Assembly: GCA_963931865.1 (NCBI GenBank)
Contig: OZ007505.1
Coordinates: 6,774,653-6,838,652 of the forward strand
Direction: 5' to 3'
From: Axinella damicornis
Lineage: Eukaryota > Porifera > Demospongiae > Axinellida > Axinellidae
DNA length: 64,000 nt
In this document: piece by piece, positions 14,883-26,352 of the stretch
Numbering within the stretch: position 1 is the first letter of the stretch
How the letters are laid out: every line of letters starts with the position of its first letter
Position numbers and translations under genes: made by a program
Notes under the pieces: generated by a model
Told to the model about the DNA's origin: nothing
Databases searched by the model: none
What the model saw: the letters and a program-made list of their open reading frames with translations, nothing else

Positions 14883-17809
14883 ACACACACACACAGGGTG
14901 CAACTACTGTAAAAGAAGATCTATTGGACGATATCATTAAAGAATCAGGACCATATAAACCTCCAGGTAAAACAGTCAGCTTACGCCTCGACTCAGGTGT
15001 GACTGATAGAGTTTACGTTTCCAATCTATAGACAAGATTCGGTTGCGTGCTGAGATGAGCAGTGCTACTACCGGTGCTGAGCATGGAACAAAGCCTACCA
15101 TTGAGCCCAATGAGTGAGTGTGGGATGATCACATGACACTGTCAGCCATTTGATCACACGTGTGAGCCATGTGGTGATCACATGATGTTATGTGAGTCGT
15201 AGTGATCATGTGATGTCATGTGACCTCTTCTACACAAGGGATGTCAAAGAGTTGGTGGCAACCAAGCAGTCAAAATGGAAACAGCAGTGGCAGACTTTGA
15301 GGGAAAACAACCCCATCTCCAGTGGTCAGTATTATCTCACCAGTTTATGGAAAACCTATGTAGTAACTAGCCTCGTTCCCAGGCCATCTCTTGCTCCGTT
15401 TCTAGCCGCTTATGTGGCCTTTGAACCGCCGAGTGGGAGATTGTGTAGGAACCAGGCGGCTGTGTAGTAATGCATCAAGATATGGGTTACAGACCAGGAT
15501 TAGGTCAAAGAAACTAATCTTGATCCTTAGCAACGTGGTGAATTAAAGAGACAGCATCATCCTTTGGGTGTGATTCCAGTTGTAACAATAATTTTAACAG
15601 AATTGAGTGAAGTATCAGCCACTCTTCACTCCTACACGCACACCACACACACCACACACCACACACACACACTCACAAACACTATTGTATGCAGCATTCT
15701 ACAACCTGAAAATGAAGTATGATGAAAGCGACAACCTTGTTATCCGTGCCTCGAGGGCAGTGACAGACCGTGTGGGAGATGCCTTTGGTGGTGTCATGAC
15801 GCAATCCGACATGGCTGAGGCACTGACCGAGATTCTGAAGATTGATCCAAGCTTCAGCAAGGAGGAATTTGTACAGCAGTGCCAGTTTGAGATTATTCCA
15901 GTCATTCTGGAGGTCGGTGACTGACTTGCTTCGTATGACTTGTGTATCTGAACTCAGAGGTGGAAGTGTTAACTGTTCATGTTGTTCCTGTAGGCCTATC
16001 TAAGAGGAGATGCAGAGGTCCTGAAGGACTGGTGCCATGAGGCTGTAAGAAGAAGCTTAATTTACCACCATGCTTATGTCGATTGCAATACAAGAGCTAA
16101 GTGGACATGTACTTGGTATAGGTCTCCCTCATGTCCCTCCCTCCCATGCCCCACTACCTCCCATTTCTCTCTCCTTCCATCCATGTCCCCCTCCTTCCCC
16201 TACCTTACATTTCTCTCTCCATGTTCCCCTCCTTCCCCTACCTCCCATTTCTCTCTCCTTCCCCCTCCATTCCCTACCTCACATTTCTCTCTTCTTCCAT
16301 CCATTTCCCCCTCCTTTCCCTACCTCCCATTTCTCCCCTCCTCCCCTCCCTCCCTACTTCATATTTCACCCCCCACCCCCATCCTCTCCTCCCCTTCCTA
16401 GGCCTTCAATGTGCTGTCCACCATCATCAAGCAGAGGGCGGAGCCAGGAGTGAAGATGGACTGTAAAGTTCTGGAAGTCAGAGATGTGGATGTAAGTATA
16501 AAGGCTGGTAGACATTATAGTCTTGTGGGCCTGATGTTCGTGAGGAGAAAAGAACGTCTGGTCACTATAGACAGGAGCAGGAGCTTATGAGCGCCGTTTC
16601 GCAGCGCTCATAAGCTCCTGCTATAGACAAGTTTCTTTTCTGTCACATGGAGGAATTATATAACATGATGTCATGGCAAATGTAGCAGCTGCAGTGTCTG
16701 CACAGCAGGAAATGATTACAAGTGTGTCGTTTGTGCAGTTTGCATGCAGTTGTCAAGGACACCTAGCTCACAAATTTTGTTCTTCCTCTTGTTGAATCAG
16801 TACCGATTGGTGCTACCAACATTCCGGCAATGCTCACAAAATCCTGTCTGTAGTGACCAGACGTTCTCTTCCCCCCATGCGCTGTGAATGTCTGGCCCAT
16901 GAGACTAGGCAGACATCTATGTTACACCACCATTAGCAGAGGGATTAGCAGGCTCACTTACTCCTCAATACTAACAACTGTCCTTGATCTCTCCCAGATT
17001 GTCATGGCGAAGCTGATGGATCAGGGTCCGGTATTGGTGCTGACCTTCCAGGCTCAGCAGCTGACAGTCAAGAGGAGTGGCAACGACGAGGAGCCTGATG
17101 ACGTGAGTACTGTTTGGAGTTGCTGTAACCAAGATTACTGCAACCAAGGGTACACTCCTTTTCAACCTACGTATTCACTTCCTGGCACGAACCTATTTAC
17201 TGCCACATACCTTAAGGTCACTAGGTACTGAAAATAATCGTAACCTGCAAACAATAATATTGTGAAAGTACATACATGTGCATTAATTGGAGCTTGAGCC
17301 GTAAGTGGTAGCTGTATAGTACGAATCAAAGTCTATCCACTAGGTGAAAGCAAGACCCAAGACATTATTCTACCCTACCTGTTACACTTGCCTATCATTA
17401 TAGCCTTGTAGCTGGACTCTCGCATGGGAGTCTAGCTGCACAAGACTAAGCTTACTGGCAGTCAGCAGTGCAGTTGGACAAGTAAAATGCACAATGTGCT
17501 AAAATTAGCACTCGCAATTCATAGTGACCTTAAGTTACCTACTGTATTCCCGTCCCGACTCCAGCATGCGCCTGCATGAATTCCCCTCCCTAGCCTCATT
17601 CCCAAGTCCCCGTCTCAGGCCTGGGAACGAGGCTACCCCTCCCCCTGCTGGTATGTACTTATTCCCTCCCTCTTCCACGTACACAGGAACTATTAGAGAA
17701 CATATACTACGTGTGGGCGCTGTGTCGAGACCAAACTGTGTATGACCCTAAGACTGCCTGGAGAGTACTGGAGTTTGGGATCCAGGCAGCGGGCAGGCTG
17801 CTTGTGTAG
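12774..17809 (+). CDS. TIMM44: Mitochondrial import inner membrane translocase subunit TIM44
   Basis: Anchors mtHsp70 to the TIM23 channel on the matrix side. Exons are 12774-12995, 13622-13855, 14207-14287, 14488-14547, 14690-14779, 14897-14966, 15032-15113, 15239-15324, 15695-15912, 15994-16044, 16402-16491, 16998-17102 and 17687-17809 (503 aa). The first exon encodes an Arg-rich presequence lacking acidic residues near the N-terminus. A conserved region follows (GGFLRNFVANLRR, then charged helices rich in Lys/Glu). The C-terminal Tim44 lipid-binding domain carries KWKQQW, MKYDESDN, ASRAVTDRVG, LTEILKIDPSF, LKDWCHEA and MDQGPVLVLTFQAQ. The start was taken as the first ATG giving a presequence; the acceptor at 13621 keeps phase. 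Four introns contain MITEs. Human TIMM44 is 452 aa; the excess is N-terminal. Confidence 0.96.
13081..13522. mobile_element. TAGTCTAGCGGGC-family MITE, copy 2
   Basis: Same ends as the copy at 4206, flanked by a perfect 10-bp duplication AGTACGCTAG (13071-13080 and 13523-13532). It carries an extra ~100 bp near 13255-13355 that the other copy lacks. It lies in TIMM44 intron 1. Confidence 0.9.
14345..14475. repeat. (TCTA)n/(TCTG)n microsatellite
   Basis: Tetranucleotide repeat that ends just before the 3' splice site at 14487 in a TIMM44 intron. Confidence 0.9.
14574..14618. mobile_element. Short MULE-like MITE
   Basis: Foldback of TAACCTCGTTCCCAGGCC with GAAACGAGGCTA. The flanks TCTGCACTG and GCTGTACTG match at 7 of 9 positions. 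Confidence 0.75.
14828..14896. repeat. Poly-C then (CA)n tract at a splice acceptor
   Basis: About 40 C followed by about 13 CA units ends in CAG directly at the TIMM44 exon 14897 acceptor, so it may serve as the polypyrimidine tract. Confidence 0.85.
16545..16872. mobile_element. MITE with AGAACGTCTGGTCACTA ends
   Basis: Inverted repeats of about 24 bp (AGAACGTCTGGTCACTATAG and its complement, one mismatch) bound about 320 bp of a TIMM44 intron. The outer boundaries are approximate and no target duplication is clear. It contains the nested hairpin at 16574-16620. Confidence 0.75.
16574..16620. mobile_element. 47-bp hairpin insertion nested in a MITE
   Basis: CAGGAGCTTATGAGCGC pairs perfectly with GCGCTCATAAGCTCCTG around a 9-bp loop. 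A perfect 9-bp duplication CTATAGACA flanks it (16565-16573 and 16621-16629). A decayed copy lies near 42228-42257. Confidence 0.8.
17591..17635. mobile_element. Short MULE-like MITE in the last TIMM44 intron
   Basis: TAGCCTCATTCCCAAG and CCTGGGAACGAGGCTA ends. The flanks TCCCCTCCC and CCCCTCCCC are low-complexity, so the duplication is weak evidence. Confidence 0.7.
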
Positions 17810-18570
17810 TGCTCACCCTGTAATAATCACGCAGCAGGGATCAGATCACAGTGTACTCTGTCCTATCTCTGACCACAACTCTGTCATCAGATCCTGTGTT
17901 ATTCAATATCCTGTTCTACTTTGTAGTTGCCTGTTCTACTTTGGTTTCGTATACTGTTGCTATGGACCAATGTGATGACACTCGTACATACATTATTACT
18001 ACATGTACATGTAGAATGACAGTGTTTCGCACCACCACTCTTTCATATGTCCTAACCCTAACCCTGAACTAAAACTTTGACTTTTAACTCTTGTCCCATT
18101 CCCACAACCAAGTCTTGCTCAAGCTCGCCCCCTGATGATTATCACTGATCTGTTTAGTAATTACTTCTCTCTTACTATATACAATGACAGTATTAATTTG
18201 CTATCGTGGTCTCCCATTAGCCTCGAGGTCCAAGCCTGGGAACAAGGCTAGTCTCCCATGCATGCAAGTGGCACGCTATATATTATTATGTGCACGATCA
18301 AGATCCCGTACTATAGGCATATGTGGCAGTCCATGCAATTAATTATTGCCTATATACAGTGAGGTGACCTTGCCACATCAAAGGTACTTAATGTCTAAAG
18401 TTTGATGCAGAATATAATTATAGTCCTTTGATTGGTTGAATCCCAATGTGGGACTCTAAAGAGTCATGTGAATTATCGATGATAAAATAATATTCTAATT
18501 ACATGACATGTATAAAAGTCAGAACTGTGATGATGTAATGAATGTCCCTCAGAAAACAAACCAAATTTGG
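17810..18570. other. TIMM44-PCSK5 convergent spacer with a 33-bp MITE
   Basis: The spacer lies between two 3' ends. A minimal copy of the TAGCCTCG family occupies 18218-18250 with a perfect 9-bp duplication GTCTCCCAT on both sides. The rest is AT-rich and has no recognisable gene. Confidence 0.75.
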
Positions 18571-21500
18571 CTATGTGTGTGCAGCATATATCTCCGCTTC
18601 GCTGCCGCTCTCATCCATGATTTCCAATCCGTCTTTTGGCCCTGTGGGTAACATGTCATACTTGGATACACTGCGACTGCGGTAACGTTTCAATCCGATC
18701 AGAATCGCCAACGCCGCCACAGCTGCAAGTACCAGCACCACTATCACTATGATGATGTACGGGAGAGAGGTGCGAGGGGCATCAGTAGTTGAAGCTGGAG
18801 AGGGTGGGCGGAAGCTGTCCGTCCATAGACACTCATTGGCGTCAGAGTCACAGTCGCAGCAGGGGTGAACGTTGGTATCGGCATTGCAGCACGGCTTGCA
18901 AGTGTGAGTGTCAGAGTCCATCACATGCCCCCTCCCACAGACTGTGCAGTGACTTGGACTACTGGTGCAGGAGCTGCAGGGGAACTTGCACTCGGAACAG
19001 CTGCTGCCGTCTGAGTAGTATCCGTCTGGGCACTGTTCCAGACAGGATTTGTCAGGGTCATAGTACACATAGCCACTGCTGCATTTGACACAAGACTCCA
19101 CTGAAGAGCAGACCTCGCAGTGCGACAAGCAGGGGCGGCAGACAGTGGGTGTTTCTAGGTATCCCTTGGGACAGTGTTCCACACAGGAGTGGTTCGTGGG
19201 AAGCATCAGGTAGCCGTTGTTGCAAATGTCACATATCATAGGATCTGAACAGTTCTTACAGTTTAGAGGACATGCGATACAGTCTCTAGAGGATAGGAAT
19301 GATCCTGGAGGACACGAGCGAATGCAGTGGAAGTGGTCCAAAACGTTCCCCGGGGGGCAGGAGTCACAGTTGTCCTCTGCCGGGCCGGCACAACTAGCAC
19401 ATGAGGCATGACAGTGCTGACAACCACTGCCATTGAAGAAGGTGTGTGTGGGGCAGTCTTGGATGCAGGCATTCTCATGGAGGATTGTATCCTGGGGACA
19501 GGACATGCATTCGTCAGGTTCCGTGCCGAAGCAGGTGAGACAGGTCCGGTGGCAATCCTTGTTTTCACACATTCGACTCTGCTCATTGGTGATCATGTGA
19601 GCTGGACATGCTTCAACACATGCCCCGTCCCAAGTACGGTAGAGCTCTGGAGAACACTGTGTACATTGTTCTCCATTCACACACTGCTGGCAGTTCACAG
19701 CACAGGCAAGACACTGCTGCGAGCCAAAGTCGTAATACTGACCGTCATGGCAGGGGTGGGGGCACTGGCCTTTGACAGGTTGTGTCGAGTTGAAAGTGCA
19801 GGAGGTACAAACGTCTAGGCTGGTACACGTACTGCAATATGGGGGGCAGGGCTGGCAGCTCTGGGAGGGAACATCACCATAGAACCCACGGGAACACCCA
19901 GACACACAAACCTTCCTCTCTTCACTACTCTCCCCGACACGACGGTTCTCAAAGAAGTGTCCGTCTTCACACTCGGTGCAAGTGAGTTCATCGCTGCACT
20001 CGGAGCAACCCTCGGGACAAGACAAACACGTCGAATTGCCATCATTGTAGTACTTCCCCGCAACGCACCGTGGGTTCCTCTGGTCCTGCACACACTTTCC
20101 TCCGCCTGATTGAGTGAGGGCATAGCCCACAAAGCAGGAAGTACACTGGTCCTCTCCTTTCCCGCTGCACTGGGCACATGACTTGTCACAGAAACGACAC
20201 TCGAGAGTACGGTGGTTGAAGAACTGGCCATCAGGGCACGAGGATCTTTGTACACATGCCCCGTCCTGGAGGGCATACTGTCCAGGGCACTCGGTACACC
20301 TCTGTCCATCAGGGCCACTGCAGCTGAGGCAGGAGTGGTGACAAGGCTGGCAAGAGCCATTAGGTGCCAAGTAGGTGAGTTTCGGACAGGCAGCAGCACA
20401 GAGTCCGTTGTCCAAGGTCACAGCTCCGGGTTTACATTTCATGCAAGATCTCCCGTTTTGACACTCTGCGCAGAGCACAGGACAGTCGCGACACATGTGG
20501 TAGTTTGTGTACGTTTCTTCAGGGCAGGAGTCCACACACTCGAGTGTAGAAGCCACGCGCACATTCCTACAAGTGTCACAGTACCTTGCACCAGCCTTGG
20601 CACACCCACCATTACACTGGGCGTGGCACTCGGATGGAATATTTTGCACCGCCACAGGAACTTCTAGTGTACCATAGAGGACAAGTTGTAGAGCATCCAA
20701 CGAGACTCTGGCACCTGACTTCGTCTCTATGGTAAACGTCCAGCTTCCCTTGGGGTCTTCACCCCAGCTATGAACGGTCATAAAGGGCCACTGGTGGAAG
20801 CCATCAAAGTGAGCGTCCATTCGGCGGTGAGCGAGGAGGACAGAGGTGGTGTCCATTGCAGAGGTTAGTTTAATGGATATGCCACTCCGCTGTCCTGCCA
20901 CAAGGCTGATGGTGGTTATCGCCTGCGCATGTTCTAAGTAGGCCAGGTGACAGTTGGAGGTAGGGATGGTAACCTTCAATGGATGGCCGTCGGATGCACT
21001 CCTAACAGAGGAGAGATACATACAATACTGATAAGCTAGCTGTTCCTACAGATTCAGATGGAAACAGTCAGAAGCTAGACAGGGAAGTGCCAGGCCCTAA
21101 TCAGCTATTCTATCGTCTTGTAGCTGAGTGCCGTATTGTCACCTTATGGCATTCAACCAGGCAGTGTCGATCTTCATCGGGCCAATGAAGGCCAGATGAA
21201 GCTTAGCACACACTGGTTGAAATGTTGCCAACCAAAGTCCACAACAAGCCCTTCATACTACAAGCGGCAGGCTACCAGAATGGAGGTAACTTGATACAAG
21301 AAGCCATCCACTCATACATGTATACACCTAGCCTCACTCCCATGTTTTCCCCGCATACTGCGAGTAATCACAAACCAAAGCTGGGAAAGGTCTAGGAGCA
21401 TAGCTAGTATATACCTACTTTTGATGTAGTTTGACATCGATGGTACAGTTGTGCTGCGGGGGAACAGTGATCCAATTGCGAGCTCTGTTCACAATGGTGG

Positions 21501-24500
21501 CCGAGCTGAGCACTCCAAAGCCGTACTCATGGCTGACTTTGAGCCCAGCTCCATTGGTCTCCCAACTGGGATCGTGGGGATAGGCTGGGTTAGAGGAATA
21601 GACTAACAGGTACTGCATGTCACGCCAGGTCAGGTTCCGACTGGAATGGATGAGAAGGGTGGAATGGAATGAGAACAGCGTGGGAGTGCATGGATGGGAA
21701 TGCAGACAGGTATGGAATGAGAACAATGCAGGGGACAGAGTGGAAGGAGAGATGGCTTAATTCTCACTTTGCCTCCAGTGCAAGGGCCATTATCCCAGCT
21801 GCCAGTGGTGCAGAGGCACTTGTACCAGTGTGGCGTGATGTGCAGACGCCATGTATGTCAGTTGTCACCTGTGGATGTCCCGGCAAGTGTCAAATGCACT
21901 CCTTGGTGCTTTACAGTAAGCAATGAGACAGGACAATATTTCAGTGGGGCAGAAGCAGGTCACTTACAATCTGTCTCTCGGAGGCTGACCCACTGCTGTA
22001 CGTGGAGGTGAGGGTGGAGGAACAGGACTCGGCGTACCACGGCATGTTGTCCCGCTCGCTGGCTGACCCTACCGAGATGGTGTAGGGACTCACTGCATAC
22101 CCATCACAGTTACAGCTGTCCCCATATCTCCCTCCATTGCCAGCAGCCCAGACAAATATTGAACCCAGCCCTCCACGACCCTGCGGAGTACAAAATGTAA
22201 TATTCATTATTCTGTATAGTCAAATTCTGATCAATGAATGGCTGCGTGCACCAAGGACAAGAAAATGATGCTGAAAATAATAGCTCAGCTCTATCGTAAG
22301 TTCAGTCAAACAGATAATGAATGATGTCTTCAAGGGTAGCAACAGACAAGTGAGATTGAAAGAACAGCTTGTTCCTGGGACTGACGTCAGCTAATAGACA
22401 CAGTATGTCCTAACGGCCGATCTTTATAATGGTTCATTACACATGGTTGGCTATGCTCATTAGCAGACCAATGACACACACACACTGTTTGGGTTTCAGT
22501 TCTAGACACACATGCATGCATGTGTGTCTAGAACTGAAACCCAAAGAGTGTGTGTGTCATTGGTCTGCTAATGCATCAGTACAGTCACAAGACAGTCTGC
22601 AATGCCGAGTCTGCAATGCCACAAGGCTAGCCCAGTGAACCACATACTATTAGATCTAAGTCCCGCCTACCATTCATAAGGTTACCTTGGTGACGCCATG
22701 GACAAAGGCCTGTTTGGCAAGCCTGCCCGGACCGTCAACAGTCCTTCCATCGTCAGTGGGCCCCCAGCTGCTGCTGTAGATGTCGATGTGCTGAGGGTTG
22801 AGGGAGAGGGAACTCGCTTCGACTACGTCTGTTACATCACCATCCAGCATACGAACACCTGAGGGAGAGGAGTATACATGTGAGGTTGAGGGTGTCCGCC
22901 TTACACTCACACAAGAAAGAAAGATCTACCCAAAGGGGAAGGCTAGAAGTTTGTGTATATGTGATTAATGTGTGGGGAGTGCATGAGGGTGTACTGTACG
23001 TGTAGCACTTAGCCTCGTTCCCATGCAGGCCTGGGAACGAGGCTATAGTGTAGCACTGTCAGGGTGCACAAAATGAATGTGTGTGTTTGAGGTCCGTATG
23101 TGTAGCATCTGAGCATGCTTGACGTGCGTGCAGGTGCGAAAGTATGTATGTACTTCTAGTGGGGGCAAAGAGCTTTCTCCCATTGACACTCCCAATAGGG
23201 ATTGTACAAAGCCCCCCCCCCCCCAAAAAAAAAAAAAATAGTGGAGTAATATTAACATCCCTCAAACATTTCCTGATACATGTCTACTGTCCACTATCAT
23301 AAGCTACACACACACTGAAGGTGGGGGACTTCGTGCTCTATCTTTAGTGCTGCATGTATGTGGGGGATATTACTACTGAAACACAAAGTAAGTACTAAGT
23401 AAACATCCTGGTTCCTGAAACCAGACATACTAACTCTTGCTGAAACATGCACCCCCAAATTCACCCCCAAATGACAAGAAAATGACACTATGAGCTGTTA
23501 TTCCCACTTCATTTCTCAATTGCTGGACTGGAATATGCATGGACTGGAATATGCATGGACTGGAATGGTGGAATGGAATATGGGAGTTTTGTGCACAGCA
23601 GATGGCAACATTTTCCCACTGTGTTTTAGCTTCTTTCATCCCTTTCTGCTCTGTCACCCCTGTCCGCTGAAGCTTATGATAGGTGCACATGACCTTTGAC
23701 TCCTAAGACTTCAAGGACAATGCATAAAAGCAGGCCAATACAAAGCAGAGCTGGCTATGAGTTGGGGGTTAGTCCATTCCACCGTTTCAGTCCACTACCC
23801 AGTCCAGTGACCTCACGTCTCCATTGAGCTGATACGACTCTCTGCGACCGTGAGTCCCACACTAAACTCTGAGTCCCATACTTAACATTTTGTTCTGACC
23901 CAAGGTAGTACACTTCACTACAGGAGAAAGAGTTAGTGGACACACCCCCAATTTTGGCATCGTAGGCAGCCCCCACTCCACACTTTCCGTTCCTATTGGC
24001 AGCCACCTCCCCCGCACACCTGGTCCCGTGCTTGTTCTCGTTGGTCGGGTCATAGCGGGGAAAGGGGTCCTTGTCGTGGCTATTGAAGTCGTAGCTGGCC
24101 TCTTGGTCCTGACAAACAAACAGACACGACCAAGATTGGTATGAGGATGAAAAAAAATGGCTACATCACACAAAAATTTCCAGTCAGCTTACATAGTTAC
24201 GGTGAAGGTCTGGATGCGTGTGTTCAAGACCTGCAAAGGGAACCTCTGAATGAAACTAATACAGTATTTTATGCTAACAGCACAGAAGCTGCCAAACAAT
24301 AATTCAACTTGGTAGAATTGGGGCAAAATATACCTTATCCTCTTATACTAAATGGACATCAACGGGGGAATTTTGTGAAAAATGTTTTTTGAGGAATCAT
24401 TTGTGGCTGTTGTGGCTTGAATGTGATAGCACAGCACGGCACAGCACAGTGATCTGCCTCCCTCACTGCGTCTGCGTCTGCGTGAGTCCGGCGTAGCTAA

Positions 24501-26032
24501 CTCCTTACTCTGATGCACCAACAGCCTTGTGTGTTAGCGTCTCTGGCGAGCACTGGCATGGAGAAATCTTTGAATCTCAAGGTCAGACTCCGGGAGTAGA
24601 GGTGGTTATGGAATGTCCATACTCAAAAGATAGATAAACATTCATAGCATATGGTGCCCCTACTAGTAAGTAAGCAGAACTCCAGATGTCTTCCACCTAT
24701 CTACACTCTGCAGTTGGCAAGGAGTCGTGGTGTCTCTCTACTGACCTAAGCCTTCCAACCACAACCATGCCTTGCTCCCTACTTCTACATGTACTTTCTG
24801 ACTGGGTTTGTGTATCTGCCCACAAGTGTGGAAGTGTCTGGGCTCATAGCCACATACCATCATCCAAAATGGTCACCACAGACCCCCTCCCGGTGATGTT
24901 CTGCTCCCATGCCAGCTGTACATTCATATCGTGACCACTACTCCGGTGCTAAGGGGCCAGAGAGGGGTCAAAGGTCAGACATGGACACACATAATTTATA
25001 CTGGTACATGTAATCCTCCTCTTGCTTCCCGACTAAACAAGTCCCAATATCAGACCGTCACATATCCTAGTCTCAGAACTAATATCCTAGTCTTGACCAT
25101 CACATATCTTAGTCTCTACACCTCTAGGCCTGTGGTACTACATATCCTAGTCTTGGTACTAGACCCTCGTCTTGGTACTAAACCCTAATCTTGCCCTCTA
25201 GTTTCGGTACTAGACACTCACATATCCTAGTATCACACCGCCATTTCATGGGGCAGTCTGGTACCAAGACTAGTGTATATATAACGTACCAGGTACCACT
25301 GCTGAGACCACTTGGAATCAGATGGTGGGGAGTAGTCTTTCTTCACTCTCCGAAGAATCACCTGTTGTTCCACAAAACTCACCTGGGGGATGGGAGAGGG
25401 AGAAGAGGGAACACTTAAACATGGCCAAGCAGTTGATAGCTGATACCTGGCCTGAAGACGTCAGACTGAGTTTACCACAAAGGAATAGATTGGGTTACCC
25501 CACAACAGCATCTAAATCCAGGTTGTCTCCTCCCCCCGTATTTTGAGGAGAGAGCCTAGCACCGAGGCTACTCCCCCCCCCCCCCCCCCCCCCCCCCCCT
25601 CCACACACACACTAAGTAATGAAGTACCTGCTCTTCCGCCATCAAATTAGAATGGAGATTTCTCCTGGTACGGCGGAAATCACCCGTGGCACTGTCGTCC
25701 ATGTCACCATTAGGAGATGAAAAGTGGTACACACCTTCTAAAGCACCAACCTGTAGGTAGACAATGACATAGAGAGTTCTCAAGCTCAACGCAATACCAG
25801 TGGCATACAGTCTATGGATGAACCATGTAGCCAAAAAAACAACTATCATTTGTCCTGTCTGACTTCTTACCTTGCCCAAATTAATAACTCCATGCTTCTT
25901 GGCGAGCGCATCAGCCACCGCATCTCCACCAATGACCTCCACAGCCCAGCTGTTGGAATACAACGCACAGCTATACGACGCACACACGAACACACACACG
26001 ACCACACACAAAAAACGGCTCAACATAATCAT
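18571..26032 (-). CDS. PCSK5: Furin/PCSK5-type proprotein convertase with long Cys-rich region
   Basis: Calcium-dependent serine protease that cleaves secretory precursors after basic motifs. Exons in transcript order: 25871-26032, 25628-25750, 25290-25361, 24858-24948, 24193-24230, 23946-24108, 22686-22858, 21968-22180, 21768-21868, 21419-21640, 18571-21001 (1262 aa). A signal peptide is followed by a prodomain with a secondary site RRTRR and the primary site LRRVKKD. The catalytic residues are D148 (TILDDG), H189 (KHGTRCAGE) and S362 (HTGTSASAP), with oxyanion N289 (AAGNGG). A P domain and many furin-like CxxC repeats follow. A single membrane span lies near 1200-1223, then a 39-residue tail with YDML (YxxPhi sorting motif) and acidic residues. 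This architecture equals PCSK5 isoform B. The last exon alone encodes about 810 residues. All junctions keep phase. Confidence 0.94.
22459..22572. repeat. 114-bp near-perfect palindrome
   Basis: Arms begin ATTAGCAGACCAATGACACA and meet at CATGCATGCATG. Arm identity is above 95%, with a small mismatch in the CA tract. It is probably a foldback MITE; no target duplication is visible. It lies in a PCSK5 intron. Confidence 0.85.
23010..23045. mobile_element. Short MULE-like MITE
   Basis: TAGCCTCGTTCCCATG with CCTGGGAACGAGGCTA. The flanks share GTGTAGCACT, offset by two bases at the right end. It lies in a PCSK5 intron. Confidence 0.75.
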
Positions 26033-26352
26033 CGCATAGAGAGAATTTCTGTAACACAAGAACTACAGACAGTGCTAGCTATATACTCAACCCATACACT
26101 CAGCTCGTATGGGAAACCAATAAACTGTAGACGACAATAAACAACCACTCAACAGGCAGGACTAAACTGAAAGTTCAAAGTTCACAGTTATAATTGCATC
26201 ACTGAGTTTCCTTCTTCTGATCACGTGCTATGACATGTGACAATTACATCATTATGCAGTTTCCGTAGATGGCAAACGCGTAAACACAAGACTAAAGAGG
26301 ACTCCAGCAGAGAAGTTTGAGTGACGAAAAACTTGAAAACGTACCGGCAGCC
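26033..26352. promoter_or_regulatory. Bidirectional promoter, PCSK5 and SERINC
   Basis: 320 bp between divergent coding starts, with a CACGTG E-box at 26222-26227. No TATA box was recognised. The promoter role is inferred. Confidence 0.5.

Noticed and set aside
14306..15031. 241-aa plus-strand ORF rich in Ser/Tyr and Pro
   Set aside because: It runs across microsatellites, a MITE and several true TIMM44 exons in mixed frames; the spliced model explains the region.
19408..20667. Plus-strand ORFs of 136-151 aa
   Set aside because: Antisense shadows of the large PCSK5 Cys-rich exon; CxxC spacing is on the minus strand.
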